This document shows positions 18,318-25,188 of a stretch of 64,000 bases of DNA, in pieces. A program made the translations under genes and the position numbers. Each line of letters starts with the position of its first letter. The stretch's first letter is position 1. The stretch lies in NCBI RefSeq assembly GCF_003611465.1, contig NZ_RAXV01000002.1, positions 145,061 through 209,060 of the forward strand, given 5' to 3'. Under the pieces are notes generated by a model that had not been told where the DNA came from, did not search any database, and saw nothing but the letters and a program-made list of their open reading frames with translations. The stretch comes from Acinetobacter tianfuensis (GTDB lineage: Bacteria; Pseudomonadota; Gammaproteobacteria; Pseudomonadales; Moraxellaceae).

Positions 18318-19490
18318 ATGTCTCAACCCTTAGATGTCCTTGGCGGTATCACTGCCGAGCAATTCCTTGCCGAATATTGGCAAAAGAAACCTCTCCTTGT
18401 CCGTAATGCGCTTCCTGAAATTGCAGGCCTTTTAGAGCCAAGCGATGTGATGGAGCTGGCATTGGATGAAAATGTCACAGCACGCCTGATCAAGCAAAAA
18501 GACAAAGATCCGAATCAATGGTCTGTTAAGTCTTCTCCTTTACTAAAAGCTGACTTTCAGAAAATGCCAAAGCTTTGGACTTTACTTGTTCAAGCAACTG
18601 ACCATTATTCATTTGACTTAGCAGAACTTTGGAAAAAGTTTCCATTCATTCCGCAGTGGCGCCGTGATGACATTATGGTGTCATATGCACCGAAAGGCGG
18701 CTCTGTAGGCAAACACTTCGACTTTTACGATGTATTCCTTGTACAAGGTTATGGACAGCGCCGCTGGCAGCTGGGCCAAATGTGCAATGAAGATACCGAA
18801 TTTGCTGCGGGCCAGCCCTTAAAACTGCTGCCGGAAATTGATGTTCATTTTGATGAAGTGCTTGAACCGGGTGATTTGCTGTACGTACCGCCAGGTTTGG
18901 CGCATTACGGCGTTGCTGAAAATGACTGCCTGACCTTCTCTTTCGGTTTCCGTATGCCAAATGTCAGCGACATGGTTGACCGTGTCGGCGACAAAATCTC
19001 TGAAAATCAAAACCTGCAAAATCCGCTTCTGGATATCATTCGTGACCAAATCAGCCCAGTTGGACAAATCACTCTAAACGAGCTGGACTATCTGAAAGAA
19101 AAGCTGCTTGAGCAAATTCAAAACTCAACCGTGCTTGAAGATGCCATCATGAGCCTGATGTCTGAACCGAAATATCCTGAAAATATTCCAGAAGCAGAAG
19201 AGATTGGTACAGGAGACTTAGCAGATGCCTTAGAACAAGGTTATCAGCTGATGATGGAGCCAGCTTCCCGCTTACTGTATACAGAACAGGAAAATGAAAT
19301 TTTATTCTGGGCAAATGGCGAAGGAATTTGTATTGCAGACGCTTCAGCGCCAATTCTTAAACGTCTAGCAGACGGCCAAGCTGTTTTACTGGACGAAAAC
19401 TTAGCAGATGAAGACATTCTGGAAGATATCGCGCAGCTGCTGAACGAATCCATTATTATGCTTGTCCCGCTGCATAACGATGAAGAATAA
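18318..19490 (+). CDS. roxA: Ribosomal oxygenase, 50S L16 arginine hydroxylase (YcfD/RoxA family)
   Basis: A 390-residue JmjC-fold Fe(II)/2-oxoglutarate dioxygenase expected to hydroxylate an arginine of ribosomal protein L16. The iron triad is visible: HFD with H133 and D135 and the second histidine H196 in GLAHYGV. The N-terminal YWQKKPLLVRNA and RWQL segments are typical of YcfD. The C-terminal helical and winged-helix part ends LVPLHNDEE. It is convergent with a two-component kinase gene. Confidence 0.9.
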   Translation: MSQPLDVLGGITAEQFLAEYWQKKPLLVRNALPEIAGLLEPSDVMELALDENVTARLIKQKDKDPNQWSVKSSPLLKADFQKMPKLWTLLVQATDHYSFDLAELWKKFPFIPQWRRDDIMVSYAPKGGSVGKHFDFYDVFLVQGYGQRRWQLGQMCNEDTEFAAGQPLKLLPEIDVHFDEVLEPGDLLYVPPGLAHYGVAENDCLTFSFGFRMPNVSDMVDRVGDKISENQNLQNPLLDIIRDQISPVGQITLNELDYLKEKLLEQIQNSTVLEDAIMSLMSEPKYPENIPEAEEIGTGDLADALEQGYQLMMEPASRLLYTEQENEILFWANGEGICIADASAPILKRLADGQAVLLDENLADEDILEDIAQLLNESIIMLVPLHNDEE

Positions 19491-19530
19491 TACATATTTT
19501 TTCATAACAGCTTAATCTGCTGCTGAAACT

Positions 19531-19565
19531 AACAGTGGAGAAACTTAAATTTCTCCACTGTTTAT
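19531..19565. terminator. Bidirectional terminator overlapping a stop codon
   Basis: A perfect 13-base stem, AACAGTGGAGAAA with TTTCTCCACTGTT, and a six-base loop. The TAA stop of the leftward kinase gene (19545-19547) lies in the loop. It serves both roxA and the kinase gene. Confidence 0.75.
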
Positions 19566-21452
19566 AGTTGAATTTTCCGCACTAAATACCACTTTCATGC
19601 ATGTTCGTCCTGCTTCAGATTGTATATTAAACTCTCCGCCCATGCGCTCCGCGCGCATTTTCATACTGCGCATGCCAATACTCATCCCATTTTGATAAAC
19701 ACATTGCACATCAAACCCAATGCCATTATCTTCCACCGTTAACTCCAGCTGTGTATCGGACAAAAACTGCATTCTAATTAAAACCTTATCAGCCTGACTG
19801 TGTTTAACCACATTAATGAGGCTTTCTTCCAAAATGCGTATTAGCGTCAAACATTGCAATGCATTAGGCACAAAGATCCACTGTGCCGGCAGCTGCCATT
19901 GCCCTCGAATATCCATTTCATCCAGCAAAGAATTAAAACGGTAACGAACAGGCGCCACCCATAACACTGGAGATTCAGGCACTCGATTATTTTCAGCAGA
20001 ACCGCTATCAATAATTTGCCTTAAATCATCCCGTAATAATTTCAGCATCGATAAAAATTGCTGATTTGGAATAGGATGCGCACATTGGTCGACCATAATC
20101 ATCGATCTGACAATTGATGCGCCCAGCCCATCGTGCAAATCATGTGAAAGTTTCATACGCTCATGTAAACGCGCATTGCTTAATTCTAACTGATGTTTAT
20201 CATGCAAACTGGCGCTTAAATCTTCACTGACCTGATGAACTTTCTGTGCCAAATGTTCATTAAATTTCTCAACCTTTCGAATATTTCGGTTTAAGCGCGC
20301 GCCCAATATGACCACAATAAAAACCGTCACAATAGGTGATGTGTACGGTGTCAAAGGCGGCAATTCAGACCCGCCCCAAATCGTATAGGAAAATATGTCA
20401 AATAAGCCGAAAAACACGATTGCAGACATACATAGCGCAAGAAAAATAAAATCGATGCGTTTTGATTTATATGCTTTTATGCATAAATAAATATACGTCA
20501 CCGTAAATAAAAGAGTGTAGAAAAATACTATGATATTAAATACGGGCTGAATATTTTTAAGCGTTGCAAAAATATTCGCTAAAAGTAAAATGAATGAAAT
20601 AAATAATACTGCTTTTTCAGTTTTTGGCTTTTTTTCTCCAATGAATCGCAGCAAGTACAAACAGAAAGCTAAAAAATATAATATGAAAAAAATCATATTA
20701 ACTTTTGATGCCACAATTAAGTTGGGAAACGGCGCTGTTTCAATTCTTAAGACATTTGAAATAAATCCCATCCACATTAGTGAACTGAGAGCAAACCAGC
20801 CAAAGCTCGGCTCCTCACGGCGAAATAGCCAAATAATTAAACAAATAATTCCTAAGGTGCCGGACAAGATTAAGTTAATTTGAAAAAGGGTTCTATTTTC
20901 CCACCTTTTTTTTGTCACGAATGCGGCATTATTCTCGACATTATTAAACGCAATTTGACCTAAGCCCGCTTTTAAATTGCCATAGCCGACTACATATACC
21001 ATGATGACGTTTTCATCTGGTTTTAAACCTGTTTTTGGTAAGATCCAATGACGTACTATATTCCAGCCAGTCGATAATGGCTCAATTAAATTTCGATCTT
21101 TCCAAAGTAAATCACCATTTAAATATATAGCTCCAGCTGAGTTGATATAACCTAATGACAGTGCAATCGGTTCATTCAAATGTGTGCCTTGCCTGCAGCC
21201 CCACCCCCATGTCAGCCGATACCATGCACCGCCGTTATAATTTTTCCAGTCAGGCTGCTTTTCCCAAATATCAGGTAAAGGGCCAATACGTTTCCAACCT
21301 GAACTGGGAATATTTTCAAGCGATTTGGTTTTTACTTTTTCAACAGTATGTATTGTTGCCTGACAGGTTGAATTAATTGGAAATATTTCTTCTGCACATG
21401 CAATATTCCACATAAAGCACAGCAGCAGACACAAATATTTCCAGATGCGCAT
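19545..21452 (-). CDS. Sensor histidine kinase, 7TM-DISM type with NarL-class kinase core
   Basis: A 635-residue membrane kinase. A signal peptide (cut near ACA-EE) leads to a periplasmic beta-rich sensor domain of about 160 residues (AWYRLTWGW, INSAGAIYLNGDLLW, WNIVRHWILP), followed by about seven transmembrane helices (residues ~195-405), the 7TMR-DISM layout. A short coiled coil leads to the HisKA_3 site LSHDLHDGLGAS with H437. The ATPase domain shows the N-box EESLINVVKHSQA, G1 VEDNGIGFD and G2 GMSIGMRSMKMRAERMGG. The regulator gene lies directly upstream with one base between stop and start. The sensed ligand, possibly a carbohydrate, is unknown. Confidence 0.88.
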   Translation of the reverse strand: MRIWKYLCLLLCFMWNIACAEEIFPINSTCQATIHTVEKVKTKSLENIPSSGWKRIGPLPDIWEKQPDWKNYNGGAWYRLTWGWGCRQGTHLNEPIALSLGYINSAGAIYLNGDLLWKDRNLIEPLSTGWNIVRHWILPKTGLKPDENVIMVYVVGYGNLKAGLGQIAFNNVENNAAFVTKKRWENRTLFQINLILSGTLGIICLIIWLFRREEPSFGWFALSSLMWMGFISNVLRIETAPFPNLIVASKVNMIFFILYFLAFCLYLLRFIGEKKPKTEKAVLFISFILLLANIFATLKNIQPVFNIIVFFYTLLFTVTYIYLCIKAYKSKRIDFIFLALCMSAIVFFGLFDIFSYTIWGGSELPPLTPYTSPIVTVFIVVILGARLNRNIRKVEKFNEHLAQKVHQVSEDLSASLHDKHQLELSNARLHERMKLSHDLHDGLGASIVRSMIMVDQCAHPIPNQQFLSMLKLLRDDLRQIIDSGSAENNRVPESPVLWVAPVRYRFNSLLDEMDIRGQWQLPAQWIFVPNALQCLTLIRILEESLINVVKHSQADKVLIRMQFLSDTQLELTVEDNGIGFDVQCVYQNGMSIGMRSMKMRAERMGGEFNIQSEAGRTCMKVVFSAENSTINSGEI

Positions 21453-21453
21453 C

Positions 21454-22155
21454 TTATAAAATTCCTAAAGAGCGTGCCGTACTGACTGCTTTAGTACGTT
21501 TACTGACCGAAAGTTTACGGTATATATGCTTAATATGACTTTCTACAGTATAGCGTGAGACAAAAAGCTGCTCCGCAATTTCACGGTTGCTCAGCCCTTG
21601 CGCAACTAAATTTAAGATTTCCTTTTCACGGCTAGTTAAAACCGTTTGTTCTATATCTGCTGCCGGCTCTATTTCAGATTCAGGAACATTTTGCGGCTGC
21701 TCTAATTCAACTGCCGATATTTGTTTTAAAATTTCACGGGCAATAAAAGGATCAATGGGTGCGCCGCCGCGTAAAATACTGCGGATAGATAATAATACCT
21801 CTGAATCATCCCGTTCTTTAAGCACATAGCCTGTTGCGCCAGCCTTGATCGCAGCAAATAAGCTTTCTTGCGTACTCCATGCAGAAATAACTAAAATCAT
21901 CGCACTGCTTTCAATAGCGCGTAATTTCTCAATAATCTCCAGCCCGCTGCCGTCAGGCAAACCTAAATCAACTAAAGCTAAAGAAATCGGCTGTTCTTCA
22001 ATAATTTTAAAGGACTCTTTTACACTCTTTGCAAAGAGCAATACTTCTGGGCAATAACCTAAATCAGTTAAAATCTGGCGAAGTCTAAGCTGAATAATTT
22101 CTTCATCTTCAACCACCAGCACGGGGACTGGCAAAACGGGTTCGATGGCCTTCAT
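21454..22155 (-). CDS. LuxR/NarL-family response regulator
   Basis: A 233-residue regulator with a receiver domain (acidic EDEE near 16-19, phosphoacceptor D63 in LVDLGLPDGSG, conserved K in YVLKERDD) and a C-terminal LuxR-type helix-turn-helix (LTSREKEILNLVAQGLSNREIAEQLFVSRYTVESHIKHIYRKL). It is the partner of the kinase that follows. The ATG at 22155 has AAGGA six bases upstream and was chosen over the TTG at 22170. Target genes cannot be read from context. Confidence 0.9.
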   Translation of the reverse strand: MKAIEPVLPVPVLVVEDEEIIQLRLRQILTDLGYCPEVLLFAKSVKESFKIIEEQPISLALVDLGLPDGSGLEIIEKLRAIESSAMILVISAWSTQESLFAAIKAGATGYVLKERDDSEVLLSIRSILRGGAPIDPFIAREILKQISAVELEQPQNVPESEIEPAADIEQTVLTSREKEILNLVAQGLSNREIAEQLFVSRYTVESHIKHIYRKLSVSKRTKAVSTARSLGIL

Positions 22156-22343
22156 ATCAATCCTTCCCAAAAAATTTTCCTAAGATAATCAATTTTATAA
22201 TGCCAGCATATCCCTAGAAATAAGTAATTTACCTTGTTATTTTTTATATACTTACATTTATGCTGCTTTTTTATTCACAGCATAAACATGATGAGCCTTT
22301 AAAAAATACGGCAGCTTTTACTCATACAGATTTTGACGCTCTG

Positions 22344-23123
22344 TTAAGCCGCGTATTGTTTTCTTAAATATTTAATAATCTCAGCAGATTCAAACAAAGC
22401 TTTGCCCGTATTGGGGTCAACCAAATAAGGCACTTGAATATTATCACCCATAACTTTAAGCACCTGCTCGCGCTTACCGCCCGGCAATGGTGAATATTTT
22501 CCTGGCTTTAAACGTAAAACTGCTAGGCCTTGATCTTGCCAGCGTTCTTTTGCAACATTATGGAACTTAAATGGCAGTTCGAGCTCGGTCAATTCTGCCC
22601 GGACAATCCGGGTATAAGGGCTTGCTTCAAAACCCCACAGTTCCAATAAATGTTCAGGCGCTGGACGCTCTAAAATTTTTTTATTTACCCATACACCGCG
22701 CGCACCGTTTGCTAAAGTCCCAGCAAATGCCAGCGCTGGAATTTTTGGATAATGTGAATATTTTTTAGGTGTTTTACCGCTATTTCCGTAATGCTTAAAT
22801 AAATGATGGATAATATCTTGTGACTCATACAGCTGTGTGCCTGTATTTTCATCAACTAAAAATGGAAACTGTCGCCGCCCGCCAATTTTCTTCATTTCAT
22901 TGCGGTAACGCTGTCCGCCTTTTGGACATGGATAAACCTCGTAATCCAAATTCAGTGTTGTCATAACTTCACGTACACGGCGGCAAAATGGAGAGCCTTC
23001 AAACTCATACAATTTCAGCGCTTTTTCTGGCTGTTTTGGATGAGCAGTACCATTTGTACCGCGCCCGCCTTCCAGCGCGCCAGAAACTAAAGCTTGTACG
23101 ACTTTGATTTGATGCATGATCAT
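22344..23123 (-). CDS. Tandem glutathione S-transferase N-terminal (thioredoxin-fold) protein
   Basis: A 259-residue protein with two thioredoxin-like GST-N domains in series. The first (about residues 36-115) has LYEFEGSPFCRRVREVM with a redox-type Cys47, FPFLVDENTG and YESQDII. The second (about 168-257) has LWGFEASPYTRIVRAEL, where the cysteine is replaced, then VPYLVDPNTGKALFESAEII. There is no C-terminal all-helical GST domain. The ATG at 23123 has AAGGAT upstream and was chosen over TTG at 23138. A glutathione-linked role is inferred; substrate unknown. Confidence 0.82.
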   Translation of the reverse strand: MIMHQIKVVQALVSGALEGGRGTNGTAHPKQPEKALKLYEFEGSPFCRRVREVMTTLNLDYEVYPCPKGGQRYRNEMKKIGGRRQFPFLVDENTGTQLYESQDIIHHLFKHYGNSGKTPKKYSHYPKIPALAFAGTLANGARGVWVNKKILERPAPEHLLELWGFEASPYTRIVRAELTELELPFKFHNVAKERWQDQGLAVLRLKPGKYSPLPGGKREQVLKVMGDNIQVPYLVDPNTGKALFESAEIIKYLRKQYAA

Positions 23124-23172
23124 AGATGGATCCTTCAATTATTTTTTTGTTTTACTGCTTTTATTTTTAAAT

Positions 23173-23197
23173 ATCAGCCCACTGATCATGGGCTGAT
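23173..23197 (-). terminator. Candidate terminator after rraA
   Basis: ATCAGCCCA and TGGGCTGAT form a nine-base stem with a seven-base loop, followed in the leftward direction by an AT-rich stretch with only short T-runs. Confidence 0.5.
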
Positions 23198-23211
23198 ACT
23201 GTGTCTAACTG

Positions 23212-23739
23212 TTAAAGGCTGACTAAGGATTCTCTTGCAATCACAATTCCATTATTATCGGCATAGATATAATCGCCTGATTGAATCACTGCACCGCCAA
23301 AATTGAGCTGAACATCTGTTTCACCCGCGCCTTTACGGTTGCTCTTTTGCGGGATAGAGGCCAAGGCATGTACGCCTAAATCCAGCTCTGCAATTGCATC
23401 TACATCACGCACACAGCCATAAATGACCACACCATTCCAGTGGTTTTTCACCGCAGACTCAGCAATCAAATCACCCATCAGCGCACAGCGCATTGAAGCG
23501 CCCCCATCGACAACAAGAACTTTACCTGTGCCGTCAGTAGCCAACAGCTCTTTGACACGAGAATTATCTTCAAAGCACTTGACTGTAACAGCCTGTCCGC
23601 CAAAGCTCTTGCGCGCGCCATAGCTTTTAAAGAACTTCCCATCCATTGACGGCGTCACAACTTGAAGTTCTTTGTCTGGGTTATCATCCAGTAAATCACA
23701 GGTTACAAATGGTGCTGTAGACACAATGCTTTCCCTCAT
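23212..23739 (-). CDS. rraA: RraA-family protein (RNase E inhibitor / HMG aldolase fold)
   Basis: A 175-residue protein matching RraA along its length: ARKSFGGQAVTVKCFEDNSRVKELL, VLVVDGGASMRCALMGDLIAE, NGVVIYGCVRDVDAI, LASIP and DYIYADNNGIVIA. E. coli RraA binds RNase E and lowers its activity; other members are 4-hydroxy-4-methyl-2-oxoglutarate aldolases. The G-x20-R-D style segment (GCVRDVDAI) is present, so aldolase activity is not excluded. Its ATG overlaps the stop of the upstream gene (ATGA). Confidence 0.87.
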   Translation of the reverse strand: MRESIVSTAPFVTCDLLDDNPDKELQVVTPSMDGKFFKSYGARKSFGGQAVTVKCFEDNSRVKELLATDGTGKVLVVDGGASMRCALMGDLIAESAVKNHWNGVVIYGCVRDVDAIAELDLGVHALASIPQKSNRKGAGETDVQLNFGGAVIQSGDYIYADNNGIVIARESLVSL

Positions 23740-24401
23740 CTAGTTTTTTGTATGCGTAAATTATCATAAATATGAAATCTTTCAGTCTGAACATGCGCAG
23801 CCTCGACCATAGTATGAGCCACTTGCTCTGCTGTCACTGGCTTATATTTAAAAGTATCTGGCACTAAATGCGAAAAACGGCGGTACAGCCGCTGTGCAGC
23901 ATCTTCCGCTTTGCGCTGCTCCTCACGGACGCCCAGCAGCAGCGAGGGCTGTATAATTGATGTCCGAGCCAAATTCAAACTTTTGACATAATATTCAAGT
24001 TCGCCCTTCACCCTGTTATAGAAAAAAGGGGATGCCGTATTTGCCCCCATCGCGCTAAGTAAAATAAAATGTATCGGCGCGGTTTCCAGCAACTCTGCAA
24101 AATGAGCATTAATTACAAAGTCTGTATTATAAAACTGCTCTTTACTGCCCGCCTTTTTCATTGTTGTGCCCAAACAGCTGAATGCATGCGTATAGCCGCT
24201 GACATCTTCATGATTCATTATAGTGAAGTCATCCAGCACAAATTGCTGCACTTTAGCCGTTCGATCCAGTTCTGGATCACGCTTGCGTACTACAGCAGTA
24301 ATGTTTCTGCAGTCACTGGCCTGACTAAGCTGCTGGATTAATTTTCTGCCAACTAAACCAGTTGCGCCAATTACAATTGCATTATCGATTGAATTACTCA
24401 T
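23736..24401 (-). CDS. NAD(P)-binding Rossmann protein (HTATIP2/YbjT-like)
   Basis: A 221-residue short-chain dehydrogenase-like protein with the nucleotide-binding motif VIGATGLVGRKL near the N-terminus, a second-strand VVRKRDP, CLGTT, and the HFILLSAMGANTASPFFYNRVKGELE segment where the usual YxxxK becomes YNRVK. The closing RLYRRFSHLVPDTFKYKPVTAEQVAHTM resembles the oxidoreductase HTATIP2 group. Substrate unknown. Overlaps rraA by four bases, so the two are probably co-translated. Confidence 0.8.
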   Translation of the reverse strand: MSNSIDNAIVIGATGLVGRKLIQQLSQASDCRNITAVVRKRDPELDRTAKVQQFVLDDFTIMNHEDVSGYTHAFSCLGTTMKKAGSKEQFYNTDFVINAHFAELLETAPIHFILLSAMGANTASPFFYNRVKGELEYYVKSLNLARTSIIQPSLLLGVREEQRKAEDAAQRLYRRFSHLVPDTFKYKPVTAEQVAHTMVEAAHVQTERFHIYDNLRIQKTR

Positions 24402-24616
24402 TTTTTATACAATATCCTTTCTATACCGCTAATCTAACGTTTTCCTCGGCATTTTTCTTCATCTAAAATGTTGTCAAAGCATGTCAAGACTTGACTTAAG
24501 CGCTCACATTAATCACAATATGGCACTTGTTTACGGGCTGGTGATAGTTCTTCTGATGTTGGTTTTCAGATGGAATTTCAGCCCGCCCAGACCAATCTAT
24601 TTCAAGGAGTGCACGA

Positions 24617-24883
24617 GTGGCAAACTCTGCTCAAGCAAAAAAACGTGCTCGTCAAAACGTTAAAGCACGCAAACACAACGCTAGCTTACGTTCTATGGTT
24701 CGTACTTATCTTAAACGTACAGTAGCTGCTATTGCTGCTGGCGACTATGCTGCGGCTACTGAAGCGTACAAAACTGCTGTACCAGTAATCGACCGTATGG
24801 CTGACAAAGGCATCATCCATAAAAACAAAGCTGCTCGTCACAAGAGCCGTTTAAATGCACAAGTTAAAGCATTAGCTAACTAA
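24617..24883 (+). CDS. rpsT: 30S ribosomal protein S20
   Basis: An 88-residue basic helical protein of the small ribosomal subunit: [48 protein letters not shown]. It starts at GTG (24617) behind AAGGAG; a non-AUG start is also seen for E. coli rpsT (UUG) and may tie into autoregulation. A strong terminator follows. Confidence 0.97.
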   Translation: MANSAQAKKRARQNVKARKHNASLRSMVRTYLKRTVAAIAAGDYAAATEAYKTAVPVIDRMADKGIIHKNKAARHKSRLNAQVKALAN

Positions 24884-24895
24884 TTTGCTGCAAAA

Positions 24896-24923
24896 TAAAA
24901 AAAGCCCTTTCAGGGCTTTTTTT
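24896..24923 (+). terminator. Terminator after rpsT
   Basis: AAAAAGCCCT-ttc-AGGGCTTTTTTT, a textbook Rho-independent terminator 12 bases after the stop. Confidence 0.9.
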
Positions 24924-25188
24924 ATAGCTTTTTTAAGCATATAAAATCAATAACTTTTAAATACAATAAGCACAATAAACATAGCAGTTATTCATCATCT
25001 AAACATTAAATCATTCAATTTTATAAACTTAAAATTAAACCGCTGCAGCATTCACACAAAATCACCCCAGAAATCCCATCTGGCATTTTTCATGAAATGC
25101 ACACGGTGCATCATTTTATAATTCAAGATTTTTAAGATTTCGCTTATTGCAGAAAACAATGTATCTACAATAAGCAATTGAATTACGT
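24924..25188. other. AT-rich gap between rpsT and the metalloprotease gene
   Basis: No gene. It contains a perfect palindrome ATGCAC-ACG-GTGCAT at 25097-25111 and a possible leftward terminator at 25142-25175. Confidence 0.5.
25142..25175 (-). terminator. Candidate terminator after the metalloprotease gene
   Basis: GCTTATTG and CAATAAGC are eight-base arms around an 18-base loop, a few bases after the leftward stop. The T-run is weak. Confidence 0.35.

Noticed and set aside
24481..24663. 60-codon frame upstream of rpsT
   Set aside because: It overlaps the rpsT start and the ribosome site; its end is simply rpsT read in another frame. The region is better explained as the rpsT leader.
25097..25111. 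Palindrome ATGCAC-ACG-GTGCAT as an NtrC site
   Set aside because: Half-sites resemble TGCAC/GTGCA, but the spacing is four bases too short and the site lies downstream of both neighbouring genes.
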